Assembly (NCBI GenBank): GCA_027946555.1
Contig: JAPEVC010000064.1
Location: 62,001 to 126,000, forward strand
Length of the DNA stretch: 64,000 bases
Direction of reading: 5' to 3'
Source of the DNA: Gnomoniopsis sp. IMI 355080
Lineage: Eukaryota; Ascomycota; Sordariomycetes; Diaporthales; Gnomoniaceae
In this document: one piece after another, positions 34,464 through 46,678 of the stretch
Position numbering within the stretch: the stretch's first letter is position 1
Layout: every line of letters begins with the position of its first letter
Notes under the pieces: generated by a model
Told to the model about the DNA's origin: nothing
The model's input: only the letters and a program-made list of their open reading frames with translations
Databases searched by the model: none
Translations under genes and position numbers: made by a program

Positions 34464-37400
34464 GGCATGGCTGATTAGTCTACGGGTGATTATGGTTCGA
34501 GCCAACAAGACAGGGAGAACACAAAGAGAAGAGAGAGCGTCAATAGGAACGGCGGCACATTTGCGGGCGAAGACACATGCGGGCAGTAGCGACAAAATAC
34601 ATGTCAGGCGGATTGCTTATGCGAGCCGGGTGGCCTTGCATACGGACAGCTGAACTCTGCCACGGTGCGGAGGATTGGTTCGCAGGGCAAGGGAAACTCC
34701 TCAAGGAGGGTGTGATCCAGGTCACGGCTTCTCACCTTGCAAAGTTGCTGTCGGTGGCGGATGCCGTGTTGGCATCGAACGACATACGTATGCGAGCTCT
34801 CTCGGGACTATCTGCGGCAACAGCCAGCAAGTTCCCCGTACTTTTATTTTTCGGTATTCCGATGCGCAAGGCATCCGGTGCAGCGACTAGATCTTGGTTC
34901 TGAGCTTGACCTCGGGCTCCGGATCCTACAGCAACTGGAGAGTAAGCGACAACGTTCTTCCCACGACAACTGTCTGCGTCCTGGCGATGCTCGACATGTT
35001 TCGCCAGGGCCAGAACCTACCATATTCGCGAGAATCATCTTCTATCCCAACCATCTTTCCAAAATGATATTGCAGCAGGAACCACCTTTTCCGAAACGGT
35101 TTGGCGAGCGAGGACGAGGTGAAACGGCTGACCCAACGTGCTGGGAGAGCTACCGCGACACACGCCGCTTGTTCGTGTGAGCAGCGCCTGGCTATTCACC
35201 TTGAAGTAACGGACGGAGCGCGTTGCCGAGACAGAAAGCGAATTCCGGTGCTGTGGTCAGGGGGACCTCAGCCTGGCAGATGTTGGGCCGCAAGAGAGTG
35301 CAAACTCATGGGTCTCGGTCGAGTGGCTTTTCGCCGAGCTTGCGCGTCGAGTCAAGTCGAGTCGGCTCGAATTGATTGTCGGTCGTAGTTCTGTCGCACA
35401 GAAGAGATATGGGCTCCAGAAAGAGAGGTTGAGTGGCGAGAAAGCGAAGCTGTCGTCTTCGCAGAGTTGATTAAGGAAATACGGGGTGCCGATCGATGTC
35501 GCCTAGACGTAGAAATGCGTGTGAGAAGTGACAATCGCGCAGAAAATAGAACGAATGTCAACAATGGCGTATCCGGGGTTTTCCAGCGGTGAATAAAATA
35601 GGGAGGAAGAAGCAACGCGGGCCAACGTTGTAGAGTGAACTCCAACGCTCGATCCCCAGCTTCAGTCGTCCCGACTGTTTTTGGTTCTATTTCTGGGCGG
35701 TCCGCTTTAGCAGCCGAGTAGGCGCAGTGCTAGTAGGCGAGTCTTGGACCGAAGGGGAATGGCAGAACGGGCGGGCGGGATCATGGATGGAGCAAGGACG
35801 CCCTGTTTTTAAGTCTCGAGTCGGGGTCGCTATCAATACCGTCAAGCCGAGGACAGACCAAGGATTTTGGGCTGGAGGACGGGATGAAGAAGATGATGGA
35901 ACGAAGTCGAGGTCGAACACAGGTGGAAGAGAAGCGGCGGGAGCAGCAGGACTAGTAGTAACGACCGAGACCACGGTCCTTCAGCCAAGTAACAAGCATA
36001 TGCAACATGCAGTACTCGGTAGCAGTAGCAGCGCAATGGATAACTCTAACCAAAACCTTGTTGATGTTCCTCCAGCCGAAGGTAAGTCGTAAAGGAATTG
36101 TTGCTGAAGACGGACAGGATGAGCTCTCAAATTGACTTTGCCGACCGAAAGCGCGATGGAATTCTTTTCCGTCAAGGCTGGGTCCTTTTTCTTTGAGGCT
36201 TCTGGAAGACCGGGGACATGGACAGTATGGAGACAGTGCATCACTCTGCATGAACATATTCAGCCGGCTCATTCTGTACGCTCACCTGCACTGCCCAGAC
36301 GGCCAGACTGCCCGTCATCCTCGACGGTGGAATTGCAGAGGATATGGAGACCACCCTCTTTGAGTTGTTTCAGCAGGGGCTTGAAAGATTTGGCCATTGC
36401 TACCTACCTCATATATGACTGTATACCAAGAAGTATCTCGGCTGTCTTTGGTGGATGCCTTCGATAGCCAGACCTTGGGAATAAGGTTCTGTCGCAATTG
36501 ATCTCCGTCGAAAGAAATAACCAGCACAGTGTCACGACTAGCACGTGAAAATCCCAGCAAGAAGACCCTTCGTACTGGACCCTTCTTGCGGATTCGTCCC
36601 GATGCCAATCAAGGACGTGGGATTGCTGCTTCACTTCAGTCTTCTCTGTTGCAGGCCACCAAATCCTTGTTACGCTCCCGTTATCATCTCGTTGAGATCC
36701 TATGTCTAGCAAAGAAGCTTTGTTGAGATCAGACAAGAACGGCCCTTTTTAAACTTTCAACCTAAAAGCCGTTCATCAACAACTGCCACTGTTGGAATTC
36801 CTCGCAAAGCACTGGCAAAATTCTTGTGGAGAGATATCCAACCCAATTCGGCATCTGTCCGTCGCCACCACACGCCTCTGCAGCTTGGTAATACTGACCG
36901 CCGCTGATCTCCTGCAGGGACATTGACAACGGAATAGCCTTGTTCAAGCGTCAATTTGACGACTTTACTATAGAAAGCTCATACATACCTACCTATGGTC
37001 ACCCTGCTTACAACCTCGTTGTCAGATGCGCGCGCCGCCCAGGTCAAACAATGGACGCACTGTAGGCATAATTGGGCTTCTCAAGTGCCGCCGTCTGCCT
37101 CCGAAAGACCCCCGACATAGAACGAACCTCGTTGGGATTTATTCGCAACTATCGCATCTACTGATCGTTGATATCGGACAAGGGCTCAGTTCAGAGGGGA
37201 AATACAGCATCAACCTTGCGATAGCAGCTAAGACATGATGTACCCCTGTGAGACGTCACTTGCCATCTGAGGTGTCATCAGACGTTGTAGTTCCCTCCCA
37301 CACAGCGTTTCAACCGATAAGCTCGCGGCTGCTGACCGATGTCAGTAAGGTCTGTGAGCCCCTACACATATCGAAAATAATCACGAGATTGAGTACCAAG

Positions 37401-39986
37401 GCAAATAGACTCTCCTTGTTCGGTCGAGCTTTTCTTCGACCCGAGGATGTATTGTCTGTGGTCCTCTGGCTCGTGCGACTCACTTGCGACAGGTTCGCTG
37501 CCGTATAGAGCGGTGCATTGACAACAAACGTGAATAGATGTATTAAATACTCCTACCGAAGATATAAGGGCCGTAGATAGAGTAGCCCCGTCGTGAATGA
37601 ACCCAGTAGCGCCAGGAGAAGGTGCGTAAAAGTCGACTTTTGCAACAGTTGACTTCACAGCCTTATCGATAGTGGTATCGCGCCCGCATCATCCCGTCGA
37701 CAACGATATACCCCGCCTTCCGATGTGCCCCACCAGACCCGGGACTGTGTCGCTAAATTGATGGCTGTCCGGGCTCCCCGAAGCGTCCCTACCAATGCAT
37801 CAAATGAACTGAGACAACGACAGCAAGTTCTGTTCAAAGAATGGGTGTTCCACATGTCTACGACGACAGTGCATTCACTATGAAGAAGTTATGCGTCTGG
37901 CGTTGCATGAAACATAGCAGCAACTCGTCATGCCCTCGTGTTTCTAGCAGGGACTGTCTAACCTGGGGCACATGCGTCCAGGTGTCGATGAGCTGGCCAC
38001 GCGACTCAACGGCGATAAGGCAAGCAGCTCCCTGTTCCCGGCTCCCAGCCCACAAGACCAGCTGGAGGGATAGAGCCTCATCAGCAGTCAGACTGTATTC
38101 ATGCCACCAGCGCAGATAAGATAACCAAGCGAACCTGAATCGGGTCGAGTGTACGTCCCGCGGCAGTGATGTGATGTGTTGGATGGCTACGACAAGTACA
38201 CCCCATACAAGAATATAGTACAGTGGGCTGTGCTTTGGTGATCGTGACGGCAGGCCAATCAAAGGGTTACAGTCAACGGATCACTGGACAACGTGTAGCT
38301 GCCACAAAGGTGTAGCTGATCATTAGCGGTTTGCAGCCGTCAGATTACGAGGAAAGCCGAGGACAAAGAAGACACTTTTTTGCCCTCCTTTTGAGGGGAT
38401 TACGTCCCTCATCCTGGAAATGCCCAGTACGCCGGCACGCCTTGACCGTTTTGACGGGCCGAAACCACGCGCATGAGAAGCCTGGGAATCCAAGCGTCTC
38501 CGGACCCGACTGTGAAAGTGGCTGCGCCTGCCTGCAGGGGAATTTGTCCTTGTACGTGCTTTCACAGTGCTTCCAATAACAAAGGAGTCGAGAAAGTCTG
38601 GACTCTGAAGCGCAGTAAGCCATATTGGGTAGGTTGGATGTAGCCATGGCCAATGACGGCGTGGTCGTGCTGGATGGTGTGCTGCTGGAGGGCCGGGCTA
38701 GGAACAAGGGATATGCAGCTAAGCTTAGGTAGCTTAGGTAGTTTCTAGGCGCGCTGGACCCTTCTTTTTTTCGCCTTCGGTCGAGCCCTGGCGGCCCTGG
38801 TCGGCAGCTTCTCCCCTCTTCTTGATGTCTCTTGAACAGGCCTCGGTGTTCGTCTGCTGGTTTACTCTCGTTGTAAATAATTATTGAGAATTTTCCTACG
38901 GAGAGGGGACTTTGACGTCTTTGACGGCTCACAGTGAACTCACATTGACGGAAGATACATAGGTGAGGGCAACTTTACGATTAACTACCAAGAGCCAGCA
39001 CTAGGTAGGTGAGTAAGTACCTTTGGTACAACCCCACGCACAACACAGTCAGCCGACAGACTGCCATGTCTTATCGGCCGCACACCCCGTGTTGAAATAT
39101 TGGACCTTGCCCACGCGAGTGATCGCCAAGTCGACTGACCCTTCTCTCACTCAGAATTGCCCGTCTTGCAACTTGGAGCCTTACAGACTTGCTTGAGATT
39201 TGGTGCACGGTCGAACTGCTTCACCAGTGTCCCCTTGGTGCACTGATTCGGAATTCCATAGCCAGGAGCAACGTTGATGCCAGAAGCCTCTCCCCGCTGG
39301 TCTGGCCAAGTGCCTTGATTATCCGACCCTCCTCCGTCCGCTTTCCATCCCCGCCTTTGATCGACGCTCACCTGCAACTCCAACTCGGACCCCGGCTTCC
39401 TCTGGAATATTATTCTCTCAATATTTACTGGACCCCTCCGACATCATTCTTTACTTATTTACCTTTTTTTTGAAACCAACTTCTTCCTCGTTCTCTTCGC
39501 AATTCGTCACACTAGGTGGCACCCCTCGTGTGCTTCTTCCGGCCCTCCGGGATTCTGCTATTTGTGCGTGCCAGCGTGTTGTGCAGCACCAATGGCAAGC
39601 TGAATTGAGCAGGGTCTCCGCGTCTTCTCGACTGAGTTTGATTTTGGGTCTTCTTTGTTTCTTTCTCACATCAGAGACTGTCACGTCGACAAGACGCTGG
39701 ACTCATTGTAGTCTCATCGTCAAGCCATTGACTGTGGCAGGGCCACTCTGACGCCACCGACTTGTTACGGTCACTCGTATTACCTACCGAGTCCTGATTC
39801 GTATCCATTTCTCTCATACGGACACAGACTCGCCACCGTACCCAAGAACTTGGAACCTGGCCTGCGGAAGCTGACTTGAATCCGATTGGCCATCAACACG
39901 TTTGTTCCTTGGAGAACTGGCGCCAAGTCGTCCAAATAAACAGTCGAGCTGATCCGCGCTCTCGAGCTGAGACTCACAATTACACC
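34464..39986. other. gene-poor region between divergent PAS-kinase and F-box genes, 5.5 kb
   Basis: The ends must hold the upstream regions of both genes; from about 39.3 kb the plus strand is C/T-rich, and no ATG lies between 39594 and the F-box start. The middle (35-39 kb) has only short frames, the longest about 195 codons (minus, 38345-38932), with no recognisable family. Short TAGGTA-type motifs occur near 36985, 38725 and 39003. No tRNA or intact transposon seen. Confidence 0.5.
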
Positions 39987-42056
39987 ATGAATGAAGCGGT
40001 ATCAGCGGCCGCAATGGCAGTTGTGGACATTGACGCTGAGGAAATCGAGGCGTTCACCACCGACCCGGCTATCCTAGACGACCCTAACATCATCGAGGAG
40101 GATACACAACCCAAGAAGAAGAGTGGCCGTCGACGTCTGCTCCAGGGTATACACCGAAATTTGTCCACGTCGTCACTGAGCCGCGCGGGCCGGTCCAGAT
40201 CCTCTAGCAGTCCCTACCATGGCCCGGGCAGCTTTTCCTGCGTGAGTCTGGCTTCGGGCCCTTCGCCATTTGGACAACCGAGCGCTGGCTATTTCTCCGT
40301 GACCTCACATGGTGGTCTATCGACCGCTCCAACATCAATTCCGGGAACTCCACGCCATGACTGTTTGGAGGGTATGGAGGATGTATTGGCAGCACGCAAG
40401 ATCACTAACCTCGATGTGGCCGCGGCCTCGACGCTTACTGTCGCACTTCCGGTCGATCGCAAGCCAAAGAAGACAATTTTCAACATATGGCAACACATTC
40501 CACGCGAGCTCAAGGTTCAAGTGCTCTCCTTTCTGCAGCCTACAGAGCTCGTGATGACTTCACGAGTGAGCAAGGAGTTTCATGAGCTTTGCTACGATGG
40601 CCAGTTATGGCAGTCTTTCGATGCCTCGGAATTTTACACAAAGATCCCCGCCGAGTCCTTGGCCAAGATCATTGTTGCCGCGGGCCCATTCATCAAAGAC
40701 CTCAACTTGCGGGGCTGTGTTCAAGTGGAGCATTATAAGCGAGCAGATGTCATTGTGAGGGCGTGCAAGAACCTCATCAACGCAACTCTCGAGGGCTGTC
40801 GAAATCTGCAGCGGACGACCTTACACAGTCTTGTCCGGAACAACAGCGAGCTGGCCCACCTTAATTTGACTGGGCTGACTGCTGTGACGAATACGACTTG
40901 CAAGCTAATTGCGCAGTCATGCCCGTCGCTGGAGTTGCTCAATGTTTCTTGGTGCAAACACGTCGATGCTACGGGCATCAAGGCCGTGGTACAAGGCTGC
41001 CCCAGGCTCAAAGATCTCCGGGCTCGTGAAATCAAAGGGTTTGACAGCCAGGAGGTGGGCCAAGTCATTTTCAAGACAAACAATCTTGAGAGATTACTTT
41101 TGAGTGGCTGCAGTGATCTGTCCGACGAGACTCTCAAGAGTATGATCCACGGAGTGAATCCTCCAATCGATATACTGACAGATCTGCCAATCGTACCACC
41201 CAGGAAGCTGCGTCATCTGGACCTCGCTCGATGTACTAGCCTGACCTCCAACGGTGTCAAAGCCCTGGGCAATCTGGTTCCGAATCTTGAGGGCCTGTCG
41301 CTCGCCCACTGCGCGTCTCTCACGGACTCGGCTTTGGAGCCCATCCTTGCCACAACGCCTCGACTCACTCACCTAGACCTCGAGGATTGCAGGGGACTTA
41401 CCAACCACATTCTATCCGAACACGTTGCCAAAGCCCCTTGCGCCCCTAACCTCGAGCACCTCTGCATCAGCTCCTGTGAGAACCTGGGTGATACTGGCAT
41501 GCTCCCGGTGATTCGCAACTGCAAATCCTTGCGGACAGCCCTGCTCGACAACACGCGCATCTCGGATCTTGTACTTGCAGAGACCGCTTCGATGGTTCGC
41601 AAACGCTCCAAGCGCACCCTCGACCGCGCTCAGTTGCCGCAAATTGGTCTCTCCATGGTTGTCTACGACTGTCAGCACGTAACTTGGACCGGTGTGCGTG
41701 AGATTCTCTCATGCAACGCAGAAATCAAGAAGCCACTCAACGAGCGCGGCGAGCGCTGCGAGACGTTTCCAACCGAGATTATTGCGCTCAAGTGCTTCTA
41801 TGGATGGAACATGACGGTAGACGAGCACACGAAGAGAGTATTGCGCGGCGATCTGCAAGCGGCGAGTAAATTGGAGCGCAAGTGGGCCGATTATATGCAG
41901 GCAAATGAGGAGGCCGGTACGATGGGCGCTGGTGGACGCCGGCGCAGACGCCGGGCACGGGCCGCCCAGGCCGCGCATGCAGATGAAGAGGGTGGTGAAG
42001 CCGGTGGTATAGGAGCCAGGAGGAGGGCGAGGACCGCGGCTTGTGTGGTGATGTGA
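39987..42056 (+). CDS. F-box/LRR protein with C-terminal CaaX box (FBXL2/FBXL20-like)
   Basis: Substrate receptor of an SCF ubiquitin ligase. Single exon, 689 aa, start at ATG 39987 in context TACACC. The N-terminus (~160 residues) is Ser-rich and disordered. The F-box begins near residue 166 (IWQHIPRELKVQVLSFLQP) and is followed by leucine-rich repeats of the cysteine-containing type to about residue 600 (for example LNLRGC, LLLSGCSDLSDETL, LDLEDCRGLT). The tail is polybasic (RRRRRRARA, later ARRRAR) and ends in Cys-Val-Val-Met, a canonical CaaX prenylation signal with Cys686; X = Met favours farnesylation. Mammalian FBXL2 and FBXL20 also end in CaaX boxes and act at membranes. Domain calls are firm; prenylation is inferred from the motif. 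Confidence 0.92.
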   Translation: MNEAVSAAAMAVVDIDAEEIEAFTTDPAILDDPNIIEEDTQPKKKSGRRRLLQGIHRNLSTSSLSRAGRSRSSSSPYHGPGSFSCVSLASGPSPFGQPSAGYFSVTSHGGLSTAPTSIPGTPRHDCLEGMEDVLAARKITNLDVAAASTLTVALPVDRKPKKTIFNIWQHIPRELKVQVLSFLQPTELVMTSRVSKEFHELCYDGQLWQSFDASEFYTKIPAESLAKIIVAAGPFIKDLNLRGCVQVEHYKRADVIVRACKNLINATLEGCRNLQRTTLHSLVRNNSELAHLNLTGLTAVTNTTCKLIAQSCPSLELLNVSWCKHVDATGIKAVVQGCPRLKDLRAREIKGFDSQEVGQVIFKTNNLERLLLSGCSDLSDETLKSMIHGVNPPIDILTDLPIVPPRKLRHLDLARCTSLTSNGVKALGNLVPNLEGLSLAHCASLTDSALEPILATTPRLTHLDLEDCRGLTNHILSEHVAKAPCAPNLEHLCISSCENLGDTGMLPVIRNCKSLRTALLDNTRISDLVLAETASMVRKRSKRTLDRAQLPQIGLSMVVYDCQHVTWTGVREILSCNAEIKKPLNERGERCETFPTEIIALKCFYGWNMTVDEHTKRVLRGDLQAASKLERKWADYMQANEEAGTMGAGGRRRRRRARAAQAAHADEEGGEAGGIGARRRARTAACVVM

Positions 42057-43038
42057 GCTGGAGGATGCATCCCTGCCAGACACGTCCACCCCTCTCGACG
42101 AGACTGATGAGCTTCTATATATGGGATACATACCATACACTACGATTACCTCTGTTCCTTCGGAGAATGAGAAGACGACGGACCGAAGAGACAATACGGT
42201 TCCTACTTGCTACAACTGGGCCAGGACTGGACATATGGGGTCGGACTTTGGAGCATCGTTTTCTTTCCTTTTTCAGCCTTCCTTTTCATACTCTGTACTT
42301 GTACGAGGCTCGGCTTTTTTTCTTGATCAGTTCCGTCGGGGCGTCACATACACTGGTCTTGGTAGGCTTGGTTGGTTCATTGAAATTATTGCTGCTCGTC
42401 TAGACTTTTCATGCCCAGGTTGCACAATACCGCATTCAAGCAATAAAGCAATATCACATCGATCGTACGAGCCAGACTCTGCGACGAAACTGTCAATCAG
42501 ACGTGTCACTCATCGAGCACACGCGATTTGAGTGTACGCCATCCAAACGTGGTGGCACTGTGGCCAGGCTGAGATCTAGGTTAGATTTACAGAATGTAGG
42601 TGTCCCTCACAGACATGTCTACAACCGGGGTCGGGCAATGCAACGGCAACGGCAACATGATGGGCTTCAATGACAGAGCTTCTCATTGGCGCCCGTATTC
42701 GGGCACCAATGTATGATTCAGAGTGCGTTTGAGTCTGATTCTCACTTGCATAGTTTCTGTTCTTGTTTGTGACTTCCCAGCGCATTATCAGCGTAGTAGT
42801 CTACTTGATATTTCCTGGGTACCTGGGTACTTGCTTGGTGGTAAAGTCGGCATGGATGTTCGGTGGGTCTCGGAACGTGCCGATTTGATGACGTGGGGCC
42901 CCTGTTCATTGCTCCAAGCGTTTGCTTGACAGTTCCAAAAATTTCCAAGCAAGGCTGCGATGCGACCTGCGCTCCTTCCTCAAATCAACTAACTCTCTAT
43001 ATCTTCGATACTCCACACCCGCAGTCCAAGAGATCGAA
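42057..43038. other. intergenic: F-box gene 3' flank and MRH4 upstream region
   Basis: Non-coding apart from a TTG-started extension of the MRH4 frame (from 42922) that has no ATG before 43039. A doubled CCTGGGTA motif lies near 42816. Confidence 0.55.
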
Positions 43039-44904
43039 ATGCTCCGGAAACCTGCGCTGGAATCGATGTGTCCGCTATGCAAACTCGCCCTCGAATCGAG
43101 AAACACGCTCATCGGCACGCCCCTCCCAAAGCCATGGACGGCAATCCGGTTTGCCTCAACGTACCGACAGAAGCCCTCGCGGATGGTCCTCTCCGACCGT
43201 GTTGCGCAGCCGTCTTCAGCACGAAGAGATGAGAGCGGCGAAAGAAAACCGCGAAAGAGAGCCGTCGATGGGCCTTTCGCCGGCATGAACAGGACGGTGG
43301 CCAACATTGACCCTATCAGGAGAATAGCTCAATCGCGCGCCCGGAGCAGGGAAGGCAGGGAAGAGAAGAGCGAGGATAATGGTTCATCACGATCATCTAC
43401 ATCCAATTTCAAGGCTCTACGAATGCACCGAGCGCTAGCGGGAATCAGCTACGAGGCTAGAATGGCCATCAAGGACAGGATCAAGACGGTGCTCGACTTC
43501 GAGCAATTTGACCTGATACCGACGATCAAAAAGGGCGTGATGGAGGACTTGTTTCAGGGCAAGGTTGATATCAAGCCGACGCCAATCCAGAGATTGGCGA
43601 TACCAGCCATGCTTGGTCAAACTCTCGGCGCGAATAGACGGTCGAGAGCGAAGGCTGCAAGCGAAACAAGACAAGAGTTTCTGCTGGCTGCTGAGACTGG
43701 TTCGGGAAAGACGTTGGCCTACCTTCTACCGTCGATTGATGCGATAAAGCGTGCAGAGCAGAGCGATGAGGAGCTCTTGGCATACCAAAAACGAGTAGCA
43801 CAGGAGAAGATCTTGCGGGCTGATCCGAAATTCAAGGGCAAGTCTGTCATGGAGCCATCTCCACACACGGCGCGGCCGCGGGTTGTTGTTCTGGTGCCCA
43901 CGGCAGAGCTGGTCGACCAGGTTGGTGCTGTGGCAAAGAAGCTCTCGCATGCGGTCAAGTTTAAGGCAGAGAAACTCTCAGCCAACTATGATGCAAAAGT
44001 TATCGAGCGTCGCATGTACAATCCGAATGGCGTCGACATCATCATCAGCACTCCTCACCTTCTGGCCTCCATCGCAGAGACCGACCCCAACGTTCTATCC
44101 CGTGTAACTCACCTCATCATTGACGAAGCTGACTCCCTTCTCGACCGGAGCTTCAGCCCTACCACAATCAGCATCATGGATCCGTGCATGCCCTCCCTCA
44201 AACAACTCGTTTTCTGCTCCGCAACCATCCCACGGCGCCTCGATCACTACCTTGACGAGAGATTCCCCAACATAAAACGCATCACCACTCCCAATTTGCA
44301 CGCCATTCCCCGTCGTGTACAGATGGGAGTCATCGACGCTTCCAAGGATCCCTATCGAAATAACAAGAATCTAGCATGCGCAGACGCTATCTGGTCAATC
44401 GGAAGGGACGCCTCTGCCCATGAAGGCGCCGTGCCTGGTGAGATCGACATCAAGCGGATCCTCATCTTTGTCAACGAACGCGAGAAGACCCAAGAGGTCG
44501 CCGATTACCTTGTTTCTAAGGGCATTGATGCGGTGGCTCTGCACAGAGATACACCAGAGAGTAGGCAGAGCGAGATGTTGGCCATGTTCACGACCGCGGA
44601 GCCCATGAGGAAGCAAGTGGAGGACATTGATCGCACCAATCCTGCCAAAGGCAAGCGAGCGTTGGAGAACACAAAGGTCATTGTTGCCACGGATCTAGCA
44701 AGCAGGGGTATTGATACCCTGGGCGTGAGACATGTTGTTCTTTACGATGTGCCGCATACGACAATTGACTTTATTCATCGGCTTGGGAGAGCTGGTAGAA
44801 TGGGAAGACGTGGTAGAGGCATCGTGATCGTGGGCAAAGATGATAGGAGGGACATTGTGGCCGAGGTCAAGGAGAGTATGTTTATGGGTCAGGCACTGGT
44901 ATAG
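43039..44904 (+). CDS. MRH4: mitochondrial DEAD-box RNA helicase Mrh4
   Basis: ATP-dependent RNA helicase needed for assembly of the mitochondrial large ribosomal subunit in yeast. Single exon, 621 aa, from ATG 43039. The N-terminal ~60 residues are basic with few acids and include CPLC, a feature I recall from fungal Mrh4. Helicase motifs: Q-region TPIQRLAIPAML, motif I AETGSGKT near residue 218, Ia PTAELVDQV, II IIDEAD near 360, III SAT, V ATDLASRGID and VI HRLGRAGRMGRRGRG. The insertion between motifs I and Ia (about 50 residues, rich in K and E) is a family trait. An upstream non-ATG extension of the frame is ignored. Identity strong. Confidence 0.92.
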   Translation: MLRKPALESMCPLCKLALESRNTLIGTPLPKPWTAIRFASTYRQKPSRMVLSDRVAQPSSARRDESGERKPRKRAVDGPFAGMNRTVANIDPIRRIAQSRARSREGREEKSEDNGSSRSSTSNFKALRMHRALAGISYEARMAIKDRIKTVLDFEQFDLIPTIKKGVMEDLFQGKVDIKPTPIQRLAIPAMLGQTLGANRRSRAKAASETRQEFLLAAETGSGKTLAYLLPSIDAIKRAEQSDEELLAYQKRVAQEKILRADPKFKGKSVMEPSPHTARPRVVVLVPTAELVDQVGAVAKKLSHAVKFKAEKLSANYDAKVIERRMYNPNGVDIIISTPHLLASIAETDPNVLSRVTHLIIDEADSLLDRSFSPTTISIMDPCMPSLKQLVFCSATIPRRLDHYLDERFPNIKRITTPNLHAIPRRVQMGVIDASKDPYRNNKNLACADAIWSIGRDASAHEGAVPGEIDIKRILIFVNEREKTQEVADYLVSKGIDAVALHRDTPESRQSEMLAMFTTAEPMRKQVEDIDRTNPAKGKRALENTKVIVATDLASRGIDTLGVRHVVLYDVPHTTIDFIHRLGRAGRMGRRGRGIVIVGKDDRRDIVAEVKESMFMGQALV

Positions 44905-45319
44905 GAGGCATGTAGAAAATTGAATAGAATGGACTGTACGATAGTGACACGTACCTGTCCGGCCGCCCGTCTTCGGCGCCCGCGCCATGGCTTGCATTCT
45001 TTCTCCCCAAAAGCCTTGCCCGAGTGATCGATCCATTTGCTAATCAACAAGCTTGGAATCTGAGAAAGAGCTCAGAATGTAAACAAGGTGAAAGCCGGGA
45101 CCGATTCGGCCTCGACGCCGGACCTAAGGTCTATCAAATGCTAAAGTCCGGTAAGCTCGGTGCCTTCCTCGGCAAACAGTATACGGCGAACGGATATGTT
45201 CGAGCACGACAGTCACAATATATAAATGAACTAGATCCAGTGGTCGAAACAAGCCTATGCCTGCTATACCACAAGCTACAAGCTCCCTCTTGTTTCTCAA
45301 GGAATAAAAAGAATCCAAC
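44905..45319. other. intergenic between MRH4 and the dienelactone-hydrolase gene
   Basis: About 415 bp with the MRH4 3' end and the next promoter. The open frame here, continuing into the next gene in another frame, is judged fortuitous. Confidence 0.6.
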
Positions 45320-46226
45320 ATGTCTTGCAAAGACTGTGAAGAAATCCCACCTGTCTCGGCGGACTACACCGAGAAGGGGACCTACGAGACTATTGCAGGG
45401 CTCAAGACGTGTAAGTCCTTCTTACCTACACCCTCGAGTCCAAGGACCTTCTCTCTCGTCTCCAGTAATGCTCACCACTTTCGCAGACATCACCGGGCCT
45501 TCCACGGCCACACGCGCCGCCATTACTATCTACGATGTCTTTGGCTTCTGTCCACAGACTCTTCAAGGCGCCGACCGTCTCGCCCAGCTCCTCGGCGACA
45601 CGCTCGTCCTCGTCCCGGACTTCCTGAAGGGCTACTACATCCAGGAAAGCTGGTTGCCTCCTGACACACCTGAGAAGCAGAAGCTCTTCACGGAGTTCCG
45701 CGATGGTCCTGCTGCGCTTGAACCGAACGTGGCGGCTTTGCTGAAGTTGCGGAAAGAGGTAGGTGAGAAGTGGCCTGCTGTTGATGAGCATGTGGCGGTT
45801 GGTGGGTTGTGCTGGGGTGGGAAGGTCTCGGTGGTAGCTTGTGCAGAAGGCAATGAGGGCAAGGGAAGGAAATTCAATGTCATCTGGACGGCGCACCCTG
45901 GGTAAGTGCTGAAATATCCATTTCTACCTGACCTTGTCAGTAAATGTAGCTAATGAAATCATAATAGTCGACTGGCCGCTGCAGACGCCGAAGCTGTCAC
46001 CATTCCGTACCTTGTCCTGGCCTCTCCAGGCGAGGATGCTGAGGAGGTGGCGCAGGTGAAGGCGGTCTTGGAAAAACCTGGGAAGACTGGTTATGTCGAG
46101 ACGTATGGACCTCCGATGTTTCACGGCTGGATGGGTGGGCGCGCAAACTTGAAGGACGACACGAATCGCAGGGAGTACGAGAGGGGCTATAAGCAGGTGG
46201 CAGACTTTGTAGCCAAGTACATTTAA
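45320..46226 (+). CDS. dienelactone hydrolase family protein
   Basis: Alpha/beta hydrolase of the DLH family; the physiological substrate in fungi is generally unknown. Three exons: 45320..45410, 45487..45901 and 45968..46226; introns 76 and 66 nt; 254 aa, the usual size. Joins give GLKTYITGPST and AHPGRLAAADAE. Catalytic triad visible: nucleophile Cys139 in GGLCWGGK, Asp192 in SPGEDAE and His221 in MFHGWMGGRAN. The N-terminus MSCKDC and the oxyanion-side motif IYDVFGF are typical of the fungal branch. No signal peptide, so probably cytosolic. Triad complete and length normal, so probably an active enzyme. Confidence 0.9.
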
Positions 46227-46678
46227 GTTTTTGACTTGAGACATGAGGAAGGACAGATCGAGATATTGCGGACTTATAGTCAAAATCAACGTTGGGTCAG
46301 AAGAGTTGAAAGTCTCGGGAAATGAAGGACAGTAAGGAAGATGATAAGACACTTTATCGTCAGACAGCAGCTATCCACTGAGGGTGGTCTTACTGATCAT
46401 TGGGAATCTTTCATACGGGAACAGTCTTCGGGTTGATGTTCCTACAGAAGAGAATACGAAGCCATGTTGAGAATATTCAGGGAATTGATAACAACACTTC
46501 AGTCCTATTTGCAAGTTGGGGAAAGGAGAGGGGGGTCCCCGTGGGTGCGGTGAAAATACCGAGTTTGACTGGGGTCAGAAGTGTGGCTAGTGCGCCATCT
46601 CCAAAACGTCAGTATCGTACCTGAGTGCTGCGCAGTCAATCTTCAACTGCCAATATTACAACGACTTGCACCACCATC
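46227..46678. other. short intergenic region
   Basis: About 450 bp between two plus-strand genes; nothing recognised. Confidence 0.6.

Noticed and set aside
34464..34595. Upstream extension of the PAS-kinase frame
   Set aside because: Cys- and hydrophobic-rich stretch unlike the Ser-rich N-terminus; more likely leader. ATG 34463 preferred.
38345..38932. 195-codon minus-strand frame
   Set aside because: No similarity recognised and low-complexity Ser/Pro patches; not supported as a gene.
42922..43038. N-terminal extension of MRH4
   Set aside because: Starts from TTG with no ATG before 43039.
45024..45430. Upstream in-frame extension of the dienelactone-hydrolase exon 2 frame
   Set aside because: It reads through intron 1. 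The spliced exon 1 from ATG 45320 gives the family N-terminus MSCKDC and correct phase.
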